Below are positions 7,922 through 17,219 of a DNA stretch of 51,044 nt, piece after piece (the first letter of the stretch is position 1; every line of letters starts with the position of its first letter). The notes under the pieces are model-generated. The model made no database searches. It had not been told where the DNA came from and saw only the letters and a list, made by a program, of their open reading frames with translations. Location: positions 1-51,044 of the forward strand of contig MWOQ01000195.1 in NCBI GenBank assembly GCA_002026145.1. The letters are read 5' to 3'. This stretch comes from Prochlorococcus sp. HOT208_60m_813L03. Its GTDB lineage: Bacteria > Cyanobacteriota > Cyanobacteriia > PCC-6307 > Cyanobiaceae. The position numbers and the translations under genes were made by a program.

Positions 7922-9451
7922 ATGAATGATAAAAAAATTGGGAAATCAAATAAAATGCAAGTACAAAAATTGCCAACTGGTATAGAAGGCTTTGATGATG
8001 TTTGTAGGGGTGGGTTGCCTATATCTCGAAGTACACTCGTTAGTGGTACTTCAGGAACTGGCAAAACTGTTTTTTCTTTGCAATATTTACATCATGGAAT
8101 TTGTAATTTTGATGAGCCTGGAATCTTCGTAACATTTGAGGAATCACCTTTAGATATTATTAGAAATGCCGCAAGTTTTGGTTGGGATTTACAGGAATTA
8201 ATTGATCAAAATAAACTTTTTATCTTGGATGCTTCTCCTGACCCTGATGGTCAGGATGTTGCAGGTAACTTTGACTTGTCTGGTCTAATTGAGCGAATTA
8301 GTTATGCAATTAGAAAATATAAAGCTAAAAGAGTTGCAATAGATTCAATAACTGCTGTCTTTCAACAGTATGATGCTATTTACGTTGTTAGAAGAGAAAT
8401 ATTTAGACTAATAGCAAGATTAAAAGAAATAGGTGTTACAACTGTTATGACGACAGAAAGGGTTGATGATTACGGACCAATTGCTAGATATGGAGTAGAA
8501 GAATTTGTATCTGATAATGTTGTCTTATTAAGAAATGTACTTGAGTCAGAAAAGAGAAGAAGAACTCTAGAAGTTTTGAAGTTAAGAGGTACTGTTCATA
8601 TGAAAGGTGAATATCCATTTACTATGGGAATGGATGGAATAAGTGTGTTTGCCTTAGGAGCAATGAGATTAACGCAGAGATCCTCAAATATTAGGATTAG
8701 CTCTGGAGTTAAAGATCTTGATGATATGTGTGGTGGAGGATATTTTCAAGATTCCATCATTCTTGCCACTGGAGCTACTGGTACGGGTAAAACAATGCTT
8801 GTATCAAAATTTGTTGAAGATGCTTATAACAACAATGAAAGAGCAATACTTTTTGCATATGAAGAATCTAGGGCTCAATTGCTTAGGAATGCGACTAGCT
8901 GGGGAATAGATTTTGAAAAAATGGAAAGTGATGGGTTATTGAAAATTATTTGTGCATATCCTGAATCAACTGGTTTAGAAGATCACTTGCAAATTATAAA
9001 AACGCAAATAAATCAATTTAAACCAAAAAGAATGGCAATTGATTCTCTATCTGCATTAGCCAGAGGTGTAAGTTTGAATGCATTTAGACAGTTTGTAATT
9101 GCTGTTACCGGTTATACAAAACAAGAGGAGATAGCAGGCTTTTTTACTAATACTGCAGAAGAATTTATGGGAAGTCACTCTATAACTGATTCTCATATCT
9201 CAACAATTACGGATACCATATTGTTGCTTCAATATGTAGAAATAAAAGGTGAGATGGCACGAGCTTTAAATGTTTTTAAAATGCGGGGATCATGGCACGA
9301 TAAACGAATAAGAGAATTTATCATTACAAATAGTGGTCCAGAAATAAAAGATTCTTTTTCTAATTTTGAGCAAATTTTTAGTGGCGCCCCTCACAGAGTT
9401 GTGCCTGATCAAAATGTTCAAAATGTTTTTAAAGGATTAGATAATAATTAG
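7922..9451 (+). CDS. kaiC: Circadian clock ATPase/kinase KaiC
   Basis: This is a double RecA-type ATPase of 509 residues. Walker A of CI is GTSGTGKT (residues 42-49) and of CII GATGTGKT (near residues 284-291). Catalytic glutamates sit in TFEESP. The phosphorylation pair Ser-Thr is intact in SITDSHISTITDT (by alignment about Ser427/Thr428, equivalent to S431/T432 of S. elongatus). The last 25 residues differ strongly from the S. elongatus tail that binds KaiA, and the protein is about 10 residues shorter. The 3' end overlaps the convergent sensor kinase gene by 4 bases. With no kaiA, the system probably works as an hourglass-type timer, as proposed for Prochlorococcus. Confidence 0.98.
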   Translation: MNDKKIGKSNKMQVQKLPTGIEGFDDVCRGGLPISRSTLVSGTSGTGKTVFSLQYLHHGICNFDEPGIFVTFEESPLDIIRNAASFGWDLQELIDQNKLFILDASPDPDGQDVAGNFDLSGLIERISYAIRKYKAKRVAIDSITAVFQQYDAIYVVRREIFRLIARLKEIGVTTVMTTERVDDYGPIARYGVEEFVSDNVVLLRNVLESEKRRRTLEVLKLRGTVHMKGEYPFTMGMDGISVFALGAMRLTQRSSNIRISSGVKDLDDMCGGGYFQDSIILATGATGTGKTMLVSKFVEDAYNNNERAILFAYEESRAQLLRNATSWGIDFEKMESDGLLKIICAYPESTGLEDHLQIIKTQINQFKPKRMAIDSLSALARGVSLNAFRQFVIAVTGYTKQEEIAGFFTNTAEEFMGSHSITDSHISTITDTILLLQYVEIKGEMARALNVFKMRGSWHDKRIREFIITNSGPEIKDSFSNFEQIFSGAPHRVVPDQNVQNVFKGLDNN

Positions 9452-11520
9452 GTAATTTCTTTAATTTCAGAACCTGAAAAAGAATCTGAATTATTAATAG
9501 CTTTTATAAATAATTCATCTTTATCAGATTGTGCTAAAGCTAAATCAAACCAGAAAGTTGTTCCAACGCCTAATTCACTAGCCATGCGAATCTCACCACC
9601 ATGTTTTTCAATTATTCCCCGGACTATAGATAAACCTAAACCGGTGCCTTGCTCAGTATGAACAGAATTCTCTACTCTATAAAAACGATCAAATATCTTT
9701 TCTTGATCAGCCTGAGATATCCCTGAGCCAGTATCATTAATCTCAATTCTTACTTTTGGTAGTGGCGAAACTAATTCACATTGAGGGGCTGAATCATTTT
9801 TAATACTTGGAGGGAAAGCAGGACAGGAATCTGGCCAAGTATAAGCTCTTATAATTAGGGAGCTGTTTTTGGGACTAAATTTCAATCCATTACCCAATAA
9901 ATTATCAAAAACTTGCAAAAGTAAATCAAAATTCCCAAGAATTGGAGGAATAGTTTCCTCTATATCATGAGCTAATGAAACATTTTTTTCTGTAGCATTA
10001 AGTCTATAATTTCTAAGAGTCTGTTCTATTGCTGGTTTTATGTCCATTTGCTCAAGCTGAACAATTTTCCCAGACTCCAATCTTGATAAATCTAATACAT
10101 CATTCACAAGTCTTGTTAGCCTGTCAGTCTCTGAGTTAGCAATGCCCAAAAATTCTATTTGTTCTTCATCTGTAAGCTGATCTTTTAAATCGTGTAAGGT
10201 CTCTACATAACTTTTGATATTAAAAAGCGGTGTCCTTAATTCGTGCGAAACATTACTAATAAATCTATTTTGTGCTGCGTTAAGTTCAACTTCTCTAGTT
10301 AAATCTTGGATTGTTACGGCAATTCCTTTTAATTCTACTTTATTTGTATCTAGAACTGATTGCAAGACAATTCTTAAGGTTCTTGCTGGTTCCCCTAAAC
10401 TAAATCTTAAATCATCCTTCTCTTTTTCCCTGTTTAATATAGATTCTATATTTGTATGTAAGTCGTTAGATAATATCTCGGGGATTTCATTTAAAAAATG
10501 TTTACCCTCTAAGAATCTTCCTTCCCAACGAAATAATCTCTTTGCTGTTGGATTAGTAAGTACAATTTTGCCTTGTGAGTCCAATAAAATGGCACCATCA
10601 GCCATAGTAGCAATTAGGGATTGCTGTTTGATTTGTGCCGCTTTTAGTTCTTCTATATTAGCTTCATCATAATTTTCTAACTGTGTGGCCATACGGTTAA
10701 ATCCATTTAAGAGTTCTCCTAGATCACCTGTCATGGGTAAAGAAATTCTAGACTTAAAATTTCCTCTTGAAATTTCTCTTACACCTCTTACTAACTCTCT
10801 TACGGGTCTTGTAATTGTTAGTGCATTGAATACAGCTCCAAGTATTACTAAAACCCAAATAGAGATAAAAACTGCAATGGTTACTTCTCTAGTGAGGGCA
10901 GCACTGGCTAGTGCTTTTTTATTAGGGGTGACTCCCAAAGCTAAAGTTCCAAGATATTTGCCTTTCCACAACATTGGTACAAATACATCTGTTACTTGAC
11001 CTTGAGGGGTTGAATGCTGCCTAACCAAAGGGAATTGTGGTCTCTTCTTTAATTCTGAGGGCAATTTTAATCTTCGAGTGAGCTGAAACTGACTGTTTGA
11101 ACTTGTCGGTGTTGCACTGATCGGTATCCCAAGTTGAACAATATCATCAGCATCAGTAAAGAATATATAACGCAGGTTTCTACTTGATCTCCAAAACTTT
11201 TCGGCTACGTTTGAAATTTCTTTTTTTTGGTTATTAGCGACTAATTCTGTAACATTCCCAGATAAAAGTAAGCCAAGATCTCGAGCATATCTAGTATCAT
11301 TCATTCCTGCATCTCTTTGAATACTATTCAATGCAAAAAAAGTTATTCCTGTCATTAGAAGGCTTACGACAAGAGTTGCAATAGCTAACAGCTTGGTCCT
11401 TAAACTGAACCCACTCCACCAAGCCAGAAGTCCATTAATCCAGTAGTTATTATTCATATCCTCATTATCAGTGATGTTATATTTTCTACCTTCTGGGTTA
11501 TTGGTATCCATATCCACCAT
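9448..11520 (-). CDS. nblS: NblS/Hik33-type sensor histidine kinase
   Basis: After trimming, this is a 690-residue membrane kinase. It has TM1 near residues 43-66, an extracytoplasmic sensor loop, TM2 near 212-234, a HAMP segment (ALTITRPVRELVRGVREISR), a PAS region with a short loop, the H-box ISNVSHELRTPLFNIKSYVE (phospho-His about 426) and an ATPase domain with N, G1 (EINDTGSGIS), F (FDRFYRV) and G2 (GTGLGLSIV) boxes. This layout and position match NblS (Hik33, DspA), which controls high-light and nutrient-stress genes, including hli genes. I start it at the ATG at 11520: AAGGAG lies 10 bases upstream, and a longer frame would run into purD. The gene symbol rests on domain order. Confidence 0.88.
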   Translation of the reverse strand: MVDMDTNNPEGRKYNITDNEDMNNNYWINGLLAWWSGFSLRTKLLAIATLVVSLLMTGITFFALNSIQRDAGMNDTRYARDLGLLLSGNVTELVANNQKKEISNVAEKFWRSSRNLRYIFFTDADDIVQLGIPISATPTSSNSQFQLTRRLKLPSELKKRPQFPLVRQHSTPQGQVTDVFVPMLWKGKYLGTLALGVTPNKKALASAALTREVTIAVFISIWVLVILGAVFNALTITRPVRELVRGVREISRGNFKSRISLPMTGDLGELLNGFNRMATQLENYDEANIEELKAAQIKQQSLIATMADGAILLDSQGKIVLTNPTAKRLFRWEGRFLEGKHFLNEIPEILSNDLHTNIESILNREKEKDDLRFSLGEPARTLRIVLQSVLDTNKVELKGIAVTIQDLTREVELNAAQNRFISNVSHELRTPLFNIKSYVETLHDLKDQLTDEEQIEFLGIANSETDRLTRLVNDVLDLSRLESGKIVQLEQMDIKPAIEQTLRNYRLNATEKNVSLAHDIEETIPPILGNFDLLLQVFDNLLGNGLKFSPKNSSLIIRAYTWPDSCPAFPPSIKNDSAPQCELVSPLPKVRIEINDTGSGISQADQEKIFDRFYRVENSVHTEQGTGLGLSIVRGIIEKHGGEIRMASELGVGTTFWFDLALAQSDKDELFIKAINNSDSFSGSEIKEIT

Positions 11521-11524
11521 AAAC

Positions 11525-12856
11525 TTAATTCTCCTTAGAAAAGTTTTTTCTGACTTGATGACCAATATCATTTCTAAAGAAAATACCCTCAAAATGAATT
11601 TCTTTTAAATTTTTGTATGCTTTTTCAAACACCATATCGAAATCATCATCTTGACAGACAATACTTAAGACTCTTCCACCAGCAGTTAATAATTTGCCAT
11701 CTTCGCTTAAAGAAGTACCTGAGTCGAAAATTTGACAATCATTTGAGTCGACCTTACCTATTTTTATCTGAAAGCCAGTTTTATATTCGTGAGGGTAACC
11801 ATTTGAGGTCGCTATTACACAACCACTAACTTTATTAGAATTATTCATTTTTTCATCACCAGTTAAATTTCCCATTGAGCATTTTTCTAAAAGAAATACA
11901 AAATTTTGATCCATCAAAGGCATTATTGTTTGACATTCTGGATCACCAAATCTGCAATTATATTCTATAACTTTGGGCCCAGATTTTGTGATCATTAATC
12001 CAAAATAAATTACGCCTCTATAGTCAATATTTCTTTTATTTAGTTCACTTATTGTAGGTTCAATTATCTCTTTGATGATTCTATCTAGGTAATCTTCTGT
12101 TAATAATGGGGCAGGAGAATAAGCGCCCATACCTCCTGTATTTGGACCTTTATCTTTCTCGTTAAGGCGCTTGTGATCTTGGGCCGTTGGAAGTAATGTA
12201 TATCTCTCTCCATCGCACAAAGCAAAAACTGAAACTTCTGGCCCTTGAATTTTTTCTTCTAAAACAACTACATTTCCAGAGTTCCCAAATCTACCATTAA
12301 AAATTGATTCTGCCGCTTTACAGCATTCATCTTTTGAATTGGGAATAAAAACACCTTTACCTGAAGCCAAACCATCAGCTTTTACTACAAGTGGAATTGA
12401 TGATGAATTGATAATCTTTACGGCTTCTTCTAAAGAACTGGCTTTCCAAAAGTTTGCAGTTGGAATATTTGCGTCTTTCATAAATTCCTTTGCCCAAGAT
12501 TTGCTAAATTCTAATTTTGCTCCATCTTTATTAGGGCCAAATACTTTAAAATCTTTTTTGCGAAGAAAATCTGCTAATCCATTAGCCAGAGGTATTTCTG
12601 GTCCGATTACAACTAAATCTATCTTAAGACAATCAAGCTTTTCTATAAGTTCATTTTTATTATTTATATTAATTTTTATTCTTTCACATTTATTTATTCT
12701 TTCTGAACCAGCGTTACCAGGTATTAAGTAAACTTTTTTGACTAATTCATTTTTTTGTATAGCCCAAGCCAAAGAGTTTTCTCTTCCGCCATTCCCAATT
12801 ATTAAGATATTTTCTAACCTAACGGAGCTCCTAGAACTTGCTGAAAGAATTCCCAT
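11525..12856 (-). CDS. purD: Phosphoribosylamine-glycine ligase (GAR synthetase)
   Basis: This 443-residue protein has the PurD order: an N-terminal Rossmann part (ILIIGNGGRENSLAWAIQK), VVIGPEIPLANGLADFLR, an ATP-grasp domain with LVVKADGLASGKGVFIP, and the signature FGDPECQTIMPLM preceded by KVIEYNCR. It joins glycine to phosphoribosylamine with ATP in step 2 of purine synthesis. The first dozen residues (GILSASSRSSVRLE) precede the core, so the ATG at 12856 may be slightly early. It lies 4 bases upstream of the sensor kinase start on the same strand, so the two may be cotranscribed. purC faces away from it. Confidence 0.96.
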   Translation of the reverse strand: MGILSASSRSSVRLENILIIGNGGRENSLAWAIQKNELVKKVYLIPGNAGSERINKCERIKININNKNELIEKLDCLKIDLVVIGPEIPLANGLADFLRKKDFKVFGPNKDGAKLEFSKSWAKEFMKDANIPTANFWKASSLEEAVKIINSSSIPLVVKADGLASGKGVFIPNSKDECCKAAESIFNGRFGNSGNVVVLEEKIQGPEVSVFALCDGERYTLLPTAQDHKRLNEKDKGPNTGGMGAYSPAPLLTEDYLDRIIKEIIEPTISELNKRNIDYRGVIYFGLMITKSGPKVIEYNCRFGDPECQTIMPLMDQNFVFLLEKCSMGNLTGDEKMNNSNKVSGCVIATSNGYPHEYKTGFQIKIGKVDSNDCQIFDSGTSLSEDGKLLTAGGRVLSIVCQDDDFDMVFEKAYKNLKEIHFEGIFFRNDIGHQVRKNFSKEN

Positions 12857-12989
12857 ATAGTTGTTTTTTAAGGTTATGAGGTTTCGATAAATAATCAGTT
12901 AAAATGAAATAAAATCATTAAAAGTTGATCTTTAATAATTATGTTAATTACAAAAAACACTTTAGTAATCATAATAAGGTTTTAAGTTA

Positions 12990-13718
12990 ATGAATAATAA
13001 ATATCAATTGTTATACGAAGGCAAAGCAAAAAAAGTATTTACTCATGATGATTTAGATAAAGTAAGGATTGAATTTAAAGATGATGCTACTGCTTTTAAT
13101 GCGTTGAAAAAAGAAAAATTTGAAGGTAAAGGCAAACTTAATTGCCTAATTAGTGCAAGAATTTTTGAAATTCTCATTGATAAGAGTATTCCAACTCATT
13201 TTCTTAAACTTGAAAATGAAAATACGATTATTGCAAAAAAAATAAAAGTAATTCCATTAGAAATTGTTTTAAGAAATACTGCTTATGGTTCTTTGTGTAA
13301 ACAAACGACTATTAAACCTGGAACTTTCCTCTCAAAACCATTAATTGATATCTATTTTAAAAATGATGAGCTTAATGACCCGCTTATTACAAAAGATAGA
13401 ATTGAATTAATGAACATATTAAGCTCTGATGATTTAGAGTTAATCATAAATTTAACTTTAAAAATTAATGTAATTCTTAAAAGTTTTTTTGAAAATATCC
13501 AACTTCAACTTGTAGATTTCAAGCTGGAATTTGGTTATGATTTTAGAAATAACATTCTTCTCGGGGATGAAATAAGTCCTGATAATTGTAGATTGTGGGA
13601 TCTAAATCAAAAAAATGGTACAATCGTAAGTCTAGACAAAGATAGATTTAGAAATGATTTAGGTGGTTTAATTGAAGCTTATAGTGAAATTCACCGAAGA
13701 ATAAACGATTTTCTCTAA
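12990..13718 (+). CDS. purC: SAICAR synthetase
   Basis: The 242-residue length and the motifs YEGKAKKVFTHDD, FKDDATAFNALKK, PLEIVLRNTAYGS and VDFKLEFGYDF...LLGDEISPDNCRLWD identify PurC. The enzyme ligates aspartate to CAIR in purine synthesis. It is divergent from purD with a 133-bp shared upstream region, so the two purine genes may be co-regulated from it. It is followed after 45 bases by the Omp85 gene. No residue of the SAICAR signature appears lost. Confidence 0.96.
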   Translation: MNNKYQLLYEGKAKKVFTHDDLDKVRIEFKDDATAFNALKKEKFEGKGKLNCLISARIFEILIDKSIPTHFLKLENENTIIAKKIKVIPLEIVLRNTAYGSLCKQTTIKPGTFLSKPLIDIYFKNDELNDPLITKDRIELMNILSSDDLELIINLTLKINVILKSFFENIQLQLVDFKLEFGYDFRNNILLGDEISPDNCRLWDLNQKNGTIVSLDKDRFRNDLGGLIEAYSEIHRRINDFL

Positions 13719-13763
13719 CTTAACCGAATAGATAATGACTTACTCATCTTAATAACAAGTACT

Positions 13764-15902
13764 ATGCAAAAACATTTATTAAAATTTGGAAAGGTTTTCA
13801 CAAATGTTGCCTTCTCTCCACTGGTTTTGATATCAAATATTTCAGAGCTGTCTGCTAAGTATTTGCCAAATGAAGTTGATCAATCAATAGCATCCATAGA
13901 AATATCAAATATTAATAATGTTTTTTTTCAAGGGAATGATATTAAAAAAGAGAAAAAATTTCTTCTTGCAGAAAATAATAATGACGTTAGTAAAGAAAGT
14001 GTTCTCATTTCAGAAATAATTATCGAAGGTTGGGAAAGTCATCCTGAGGGTAGGAAACTTGAATTGGCGGCTTATGACTCCATGAGCATAAAGCCTGGAA
14101 GCATTGTTGATAATCGAATTTTAAATCAAGACCTCAATTCAATATATGCTAGTGGTTGGTTTTCAGGCGTTAAAATAAAGTCACAAGACGGCCCATTAGG
14201 AGTGAGGCTAATAGTAAATGTAGTGCCTAATCCAATTTTGAAGAAAGTTGAGCTTAAACCAAGTAACTCTGTAATCTCCAACGAATACGTAGATGATATT
14301 TTTAATAATTTTTATGGAACCACTCTTAACTTAAATGAATTTCAAAATAAGATAGCAATAATAAAAGAACGGTACGAGAAAGAAGGTTATTCTTTAGTTA
14401 GAATTAGTGGTCCCGAAAGAATAGCTGAGAACGGAGTAATAACTTTAAAAGTTTCTGAGGGCATTATATCTGACGTAAAATTAAGGTTCCCAGATTCTGA
14501 GGGCGAATTTGTTATTGATGGAAAACCAAGAAAAGGTAAAACAAAAGACTGGGTCATAAAAAGAGAGTTAAAAACAAAACCTGGTTCAGTATTTAATAGA
14601 AAAATTTTAGAAGCTGATATCAGTAGACTCTATGCCACATCATTATTTGATGATGTAAAAGTTTCTCTTGGCCCTGACAATTTAAATCCTGGTCAAGTCA
14701 TAATATTTTTAGACTTGAGCGAGCAAAGAACAGGATCTCTAACTGGTGGAGTTGGTTATAGCAATGGTGCAGGTATCTTCGCATCGATTGGTTTGCAGGA
14801 ATCAAATGCACTAGGAAGAGCATGGTCTTCAAATTTAAACCTAAATTTCGGAGAATATTCAACTACCTATAATTTTTCATTATCTGATCCATGGATTAAA
14901 GGAGATAAACATAAAACATCTTTTAGGACAAATATTTTTTTAAGTAGAGATTATCCACAAGAATTCAAAAGTGATAACAATGGGAGATTGTATGCAGTAG
15001 ATGATCAAATACCTACTAGCTCTGATAGTTTTTCATCAATTGTCTTAGAGAAAACTGGCGGTGGGTTTTCTTTTTCAAGGCCTCTTAATGGCGGAGATCC
15101 CTTTAAGGTTGCTAAGTGGAGAGTTCTTGCTGGAATGAATTTTAAGAAAGTAAAGATGATTGATGGTGATGGTAACAAAAAACCTTTTGGCGATAGGACA
15201 CCAACCACAACCAGAAATAATATAAGCGACATCATTTGTATTGGATTTACTCCCAATGATGGGTCTTGTCCTGATGAAAACACATTGGTAAGTGTAATTT
15301 CAAGCGTATCTAGAAATAATTTGAATAATTTCACCAACCCTACCTCAGGAGATAAATTTAGCTTTGGTACTGAACAGTTTGTTTCAATAGGGGAAAACTC
15401 TCCAACTTTTAATAGAATGAGGGCTTCGTATTCATTTTTTATACCAACAAAATTGATTAATTTAACCAAAGCATGTAAGTCTAGTAATGCAACTAGTGAA
15501 GATTGTCCTCAAGCTATTGGTTTTCAATTTAAGGCTGGAACTATTCTTGGGGAGTTACCTCCTTATGAATCATTTTGTATGGGAGGGACATCATCTGTTA
15601 GAGGATGGGGATCGTGTGATTTAGCGGTCAGTAAGAGTTTTGTTGAAAGCACTGTAGAATACAGATTCCCTGTTTGGAGAATGATATCGGGAGCTTTATT
15701 TGTTGATGCAGGAAGTGATTTAGGATCTCAAAATGATGTCCCAGGAAAACCTGGTAAATTATTACAGAAATCAGGTTCCGGATATTCACTTGGAGGTGGA
15801 GTTGGAGTAAAAACGCCAATTGGTCCATTAAGATTAGATGTTGCTAGCAAGGACCTTAGTGGAGATTGGAGATATACACTTGGAGTTGGATGGAAATTTT
15901 AA
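13764..15902 (+). CDS. bamA: Omp85/BamA-family outer-membrane assembly protein
   Basis: This 712-residue protein has an N-terminal hydrophobic leader, a low-complexity linker, then POTRA repeats (SEIIIEGWESHPEGRKLE; ERYEKEGYSLVRISGPERI; GSVFNRKILEADISRLYATS) and a C-terminal beta barrel. The barrel contains the Omp85 motif region SVRGWGSCDL and ends in the aromatic strand YTLGVGWKF. It is the cyanobacterial BamA/Toc75-type insertase for outer-membrane proteins. The TAA stop is followed at once by the GTG start of lpxC, so it leads the lipid A operon. The Cys-containing loop near SNATSEDCPQA is unusual but probably surface exposed. Confidence 0.92.
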   Translation: MQKHLLKFGKVFTNVAFSPLVLISNISELSAKYLPNEVDQSIASIEISNINNVFFQGNDIKKEKKFLLAENNNDVSKESVLISEIIIEGWESHPEGRKLELAAYDSMSIKPGSIVDNRILNQDLNSIYASGWFSGVKIKSQDGPLGVRLIVNVVPNPILKKVELKPSNSVISNEYVDDIFNNFYGTTLNLNEFQNKIAIIKERYEKEGYSLVRISGPERIAENGVITLKVSEGIISDVKLRFPDSEGEFVIDGKPRKGKTKDWVIKRELKTKPGSVFNRKILEADISRLYATSLFDDVKVSLGPDNLNPGQVIIFLDLSEQRTGSLTGGVGYSNGAGIFASIGLQESNALGRAWSSNLNLNFGEYSTTYNFSLSDPWIKGDKHKTSFRTNIFLSRDYPQEFKSDNNGRLYAVDDQIPTSSDSFSSIVLEKTGGGFSFSRPLNGGDPFKVAKWRVLAGMNFKKVKMIDGDGNKKPFGDRTPTTTRNNISDIICIGFTPNDGSCPDENTLVSVISSVSRNNLNNFTNPTSGDKFSFGTEQFVSIGENSPTFNRMRASYSFFIPTKLINLTKACKSSNATSEDCPQAIGFQFKAGTILGELPPYESFCMGGTSSVRGWGSCDLAVSKSFVESTVEYRFPVWRMISGALFVDAGSDLGSQNDVPGKPGKLLQKSGSGYSLGGGVGVKTPIGPLRLDVASKDLSGDWRYTLGVGWKF

Positions 15903-16739
15903 GTGTTTTCTTGGCCTGCTAATTATGATTTCTGCTACACCTTGGCTGGTGTTATCTCCAGAGAAGGTATAGGTCTTCATAGTGGAGAAAAAACAAGAGT
16001 AACAATTTCTCCTTACGAAAAAGAAGGATATTATGTTTCTTTTAAGGATAAACCTGGCGAGATTTTTAAGCTGACTCAAGATTTAATTGGGAGTACCATG
16101 CTTTGTACGGCAGTTAAATTGGGAGTGAAAAATTTATATACTATCGAACATTTATTATCCTCATTGGCTGGTTGCGGGTTAAGTTATATTCATATTGAGG
16201 TTGAGGGGAAAGAGATTCCACTTTTAGATGGATCAGCAGTTCAGTGGGTTAAAGCTTTTGAAGAAGTAGGGATAAAAAAGGCACCAAAACCAATTAATTT
16301 TTTTCGAGAAATTAATAAATCTATAATTTTAAATAAAGAAGACTCAGTTATAGCGGCAACTCCCTCTGAAAAAACTACAATTATATCCACCATAAGTTTT
16401 TCCTATAAAGCAATTGGAAATCAAACTTTTGTAATTGATTTGAATCCAAAAAGTTTCGTTGAAATGATTGCTCCTGCAAGAACATTTGGTTTTAAAGATC
16501 AATTTCAAGAGTTAAGTGAACTTGGGTTAATAAAAGGAGGAAGCTTGGAAAATGCCCTTGTTTGTGACGGTGAAAAATGGGTTAATCCACCATTAAGATT
16601 TGATAATGAACCAATAAGACATAAAATTTTAGACCTAATTGGGGACTTAGCTTTGGTAGGGTTACCTAAGGCTCAAATTTTGGTTTATAAAGGATCACAT
16701 TCTTTAAATGCTTTATTGGCCTCATCGCTAAAAAATTAA
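15903..16739 (+). CDS. lpxC: UDP-3-O-acyl-N-acetylglucosamine deacetylase
   Basis: LpxC performs the committed step of lipid A synthesis. The 278-residue sequence shows [20 protein letters not shown], the zinc ligand in [14 protein letters not shown] (His83), [15 protein letters not shown] and the C-terminal zinc and catalytic segment [15 protein letters not shown]. The start codon is GTG at 15903, directly after the bamA stop with no spacer, so translation is very likely coupled. The length is slightly below the E. coli enzyme (305), as usual for cyanobacteria. Confidence 0.96.
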   Translation: MFSWPANYDFCYTLAGVISREGIGLHSGEKTRVTISPYEKEGYYVSFKDKPGEIFKLTQDLIGSTMLCTAVKLGVKNLYTIEHLLSSLAGCGLSYIHIEVEGKEIPLLDGSAVQWVKAFEEVGIKKAPKPINFFREINKSIILNKEDSVIAATPSEKTTIISTISFSYKAIGNQTFVIDLNPKSFVEMIAPARTFGFKDQFQELSELGLIKGGSLENALVCDGEKWVNPPLRFDNEPIRHKILDLIGDLALVGLPKAQILVYKGSHSLNALLASSLKN

Positions 16740-16747
16740 CTTTATCT

Positions 16748-17215
16748 TTGATTGTTTTGGAAAAGAAATTATCCAGTGAAAAGAATCAACTTTCCTCTGA
16801 GCACATTCTAGGTTTATTACCTCATAGATATCCTTTTGCTCTTGTGGACAAAGTCTTAGAGCATATACCTGGGCAGAGAGCTGTTGCAGTAAAAAATGTA
16901 ACTATAAACGAGCCTCAATTTCAGGGACACTTTCCTGAAAGACCCTTGATGCCTGGGGTTCTTATTGTTGAATCAATGGCTCAAGTTGGTGGAATAATTG
17001 TAACCCAAATGCCCGATCTTCCTAAAGGACTTTTCGTTTTTGCTGGAATCAATAATGTTAAATTCAGAAAACCAGTTGTGCCTGGAGATCGATTGATAAT
17101 TTCTTGTGAATTATTGTCTATTAAAAGACAAAGATTTGGAAAGGTGAAAGGTGAGGCGCATGTTGATGGGAAGTTGGTTTGTGCTGGAGAATTAATGTTT
17201 TCATTAGTTGATTAG
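16748..17215 (+). CDS. fabZ: 3-hydroxyacyl-ACP dehydratase
   Basis: The hotdog-fold signature is complete: [19 protein letters not shown], then [20 protein letters not shown] with catalytic His61 and Glu75. FabZ removes water from 3-hydroxyacyl-ACP in fatty acid synthesis. Its substrate pool is also the acyl donor for LpxA, which explains its place inside the lpx cluster. The best start is TTG at 16748, 8 bases after the lpxC stop. The 155-residue product has about 15 extra N-terminal residues compared with E. coli FabZ, so a later start cannot be ruled out. Confidence 0.95.
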   Translation: MIVLEKKLSSEKNQLSSEHILGLLPHRYPFALVDKVLEHIPGQRAVAVKNVTINEPQFQGHFPERPLMPGVLIVESMAQVGGIIVTQMPDLPKGLFVFAGINNVKFRKPVVPGDRLIISCELLSIKRQRFGKVKGEAHVDGKLVCAGELMFSLVD

Positions 17216-17219
17216 TGAT

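Noticed and set aside
10214-10999. Two long plus-strand frames opposite the sensor kinase
   Set aside because: They are antisense to conserved kinase and HAMP coding sequence and arise from its codon use.
11521-11592. N-terminal extension of the sensor kinase (24 codons)
   Set aside because: It would overlap the purD 3' end, and a good AAGGAG site precedes the ATG at 11520.
15005-15469. 154-codon minus-strand frame opposite bamA
   Set aside because: It is antisense to the Omp85 barrel coding region, with no start signal or family resemblance.
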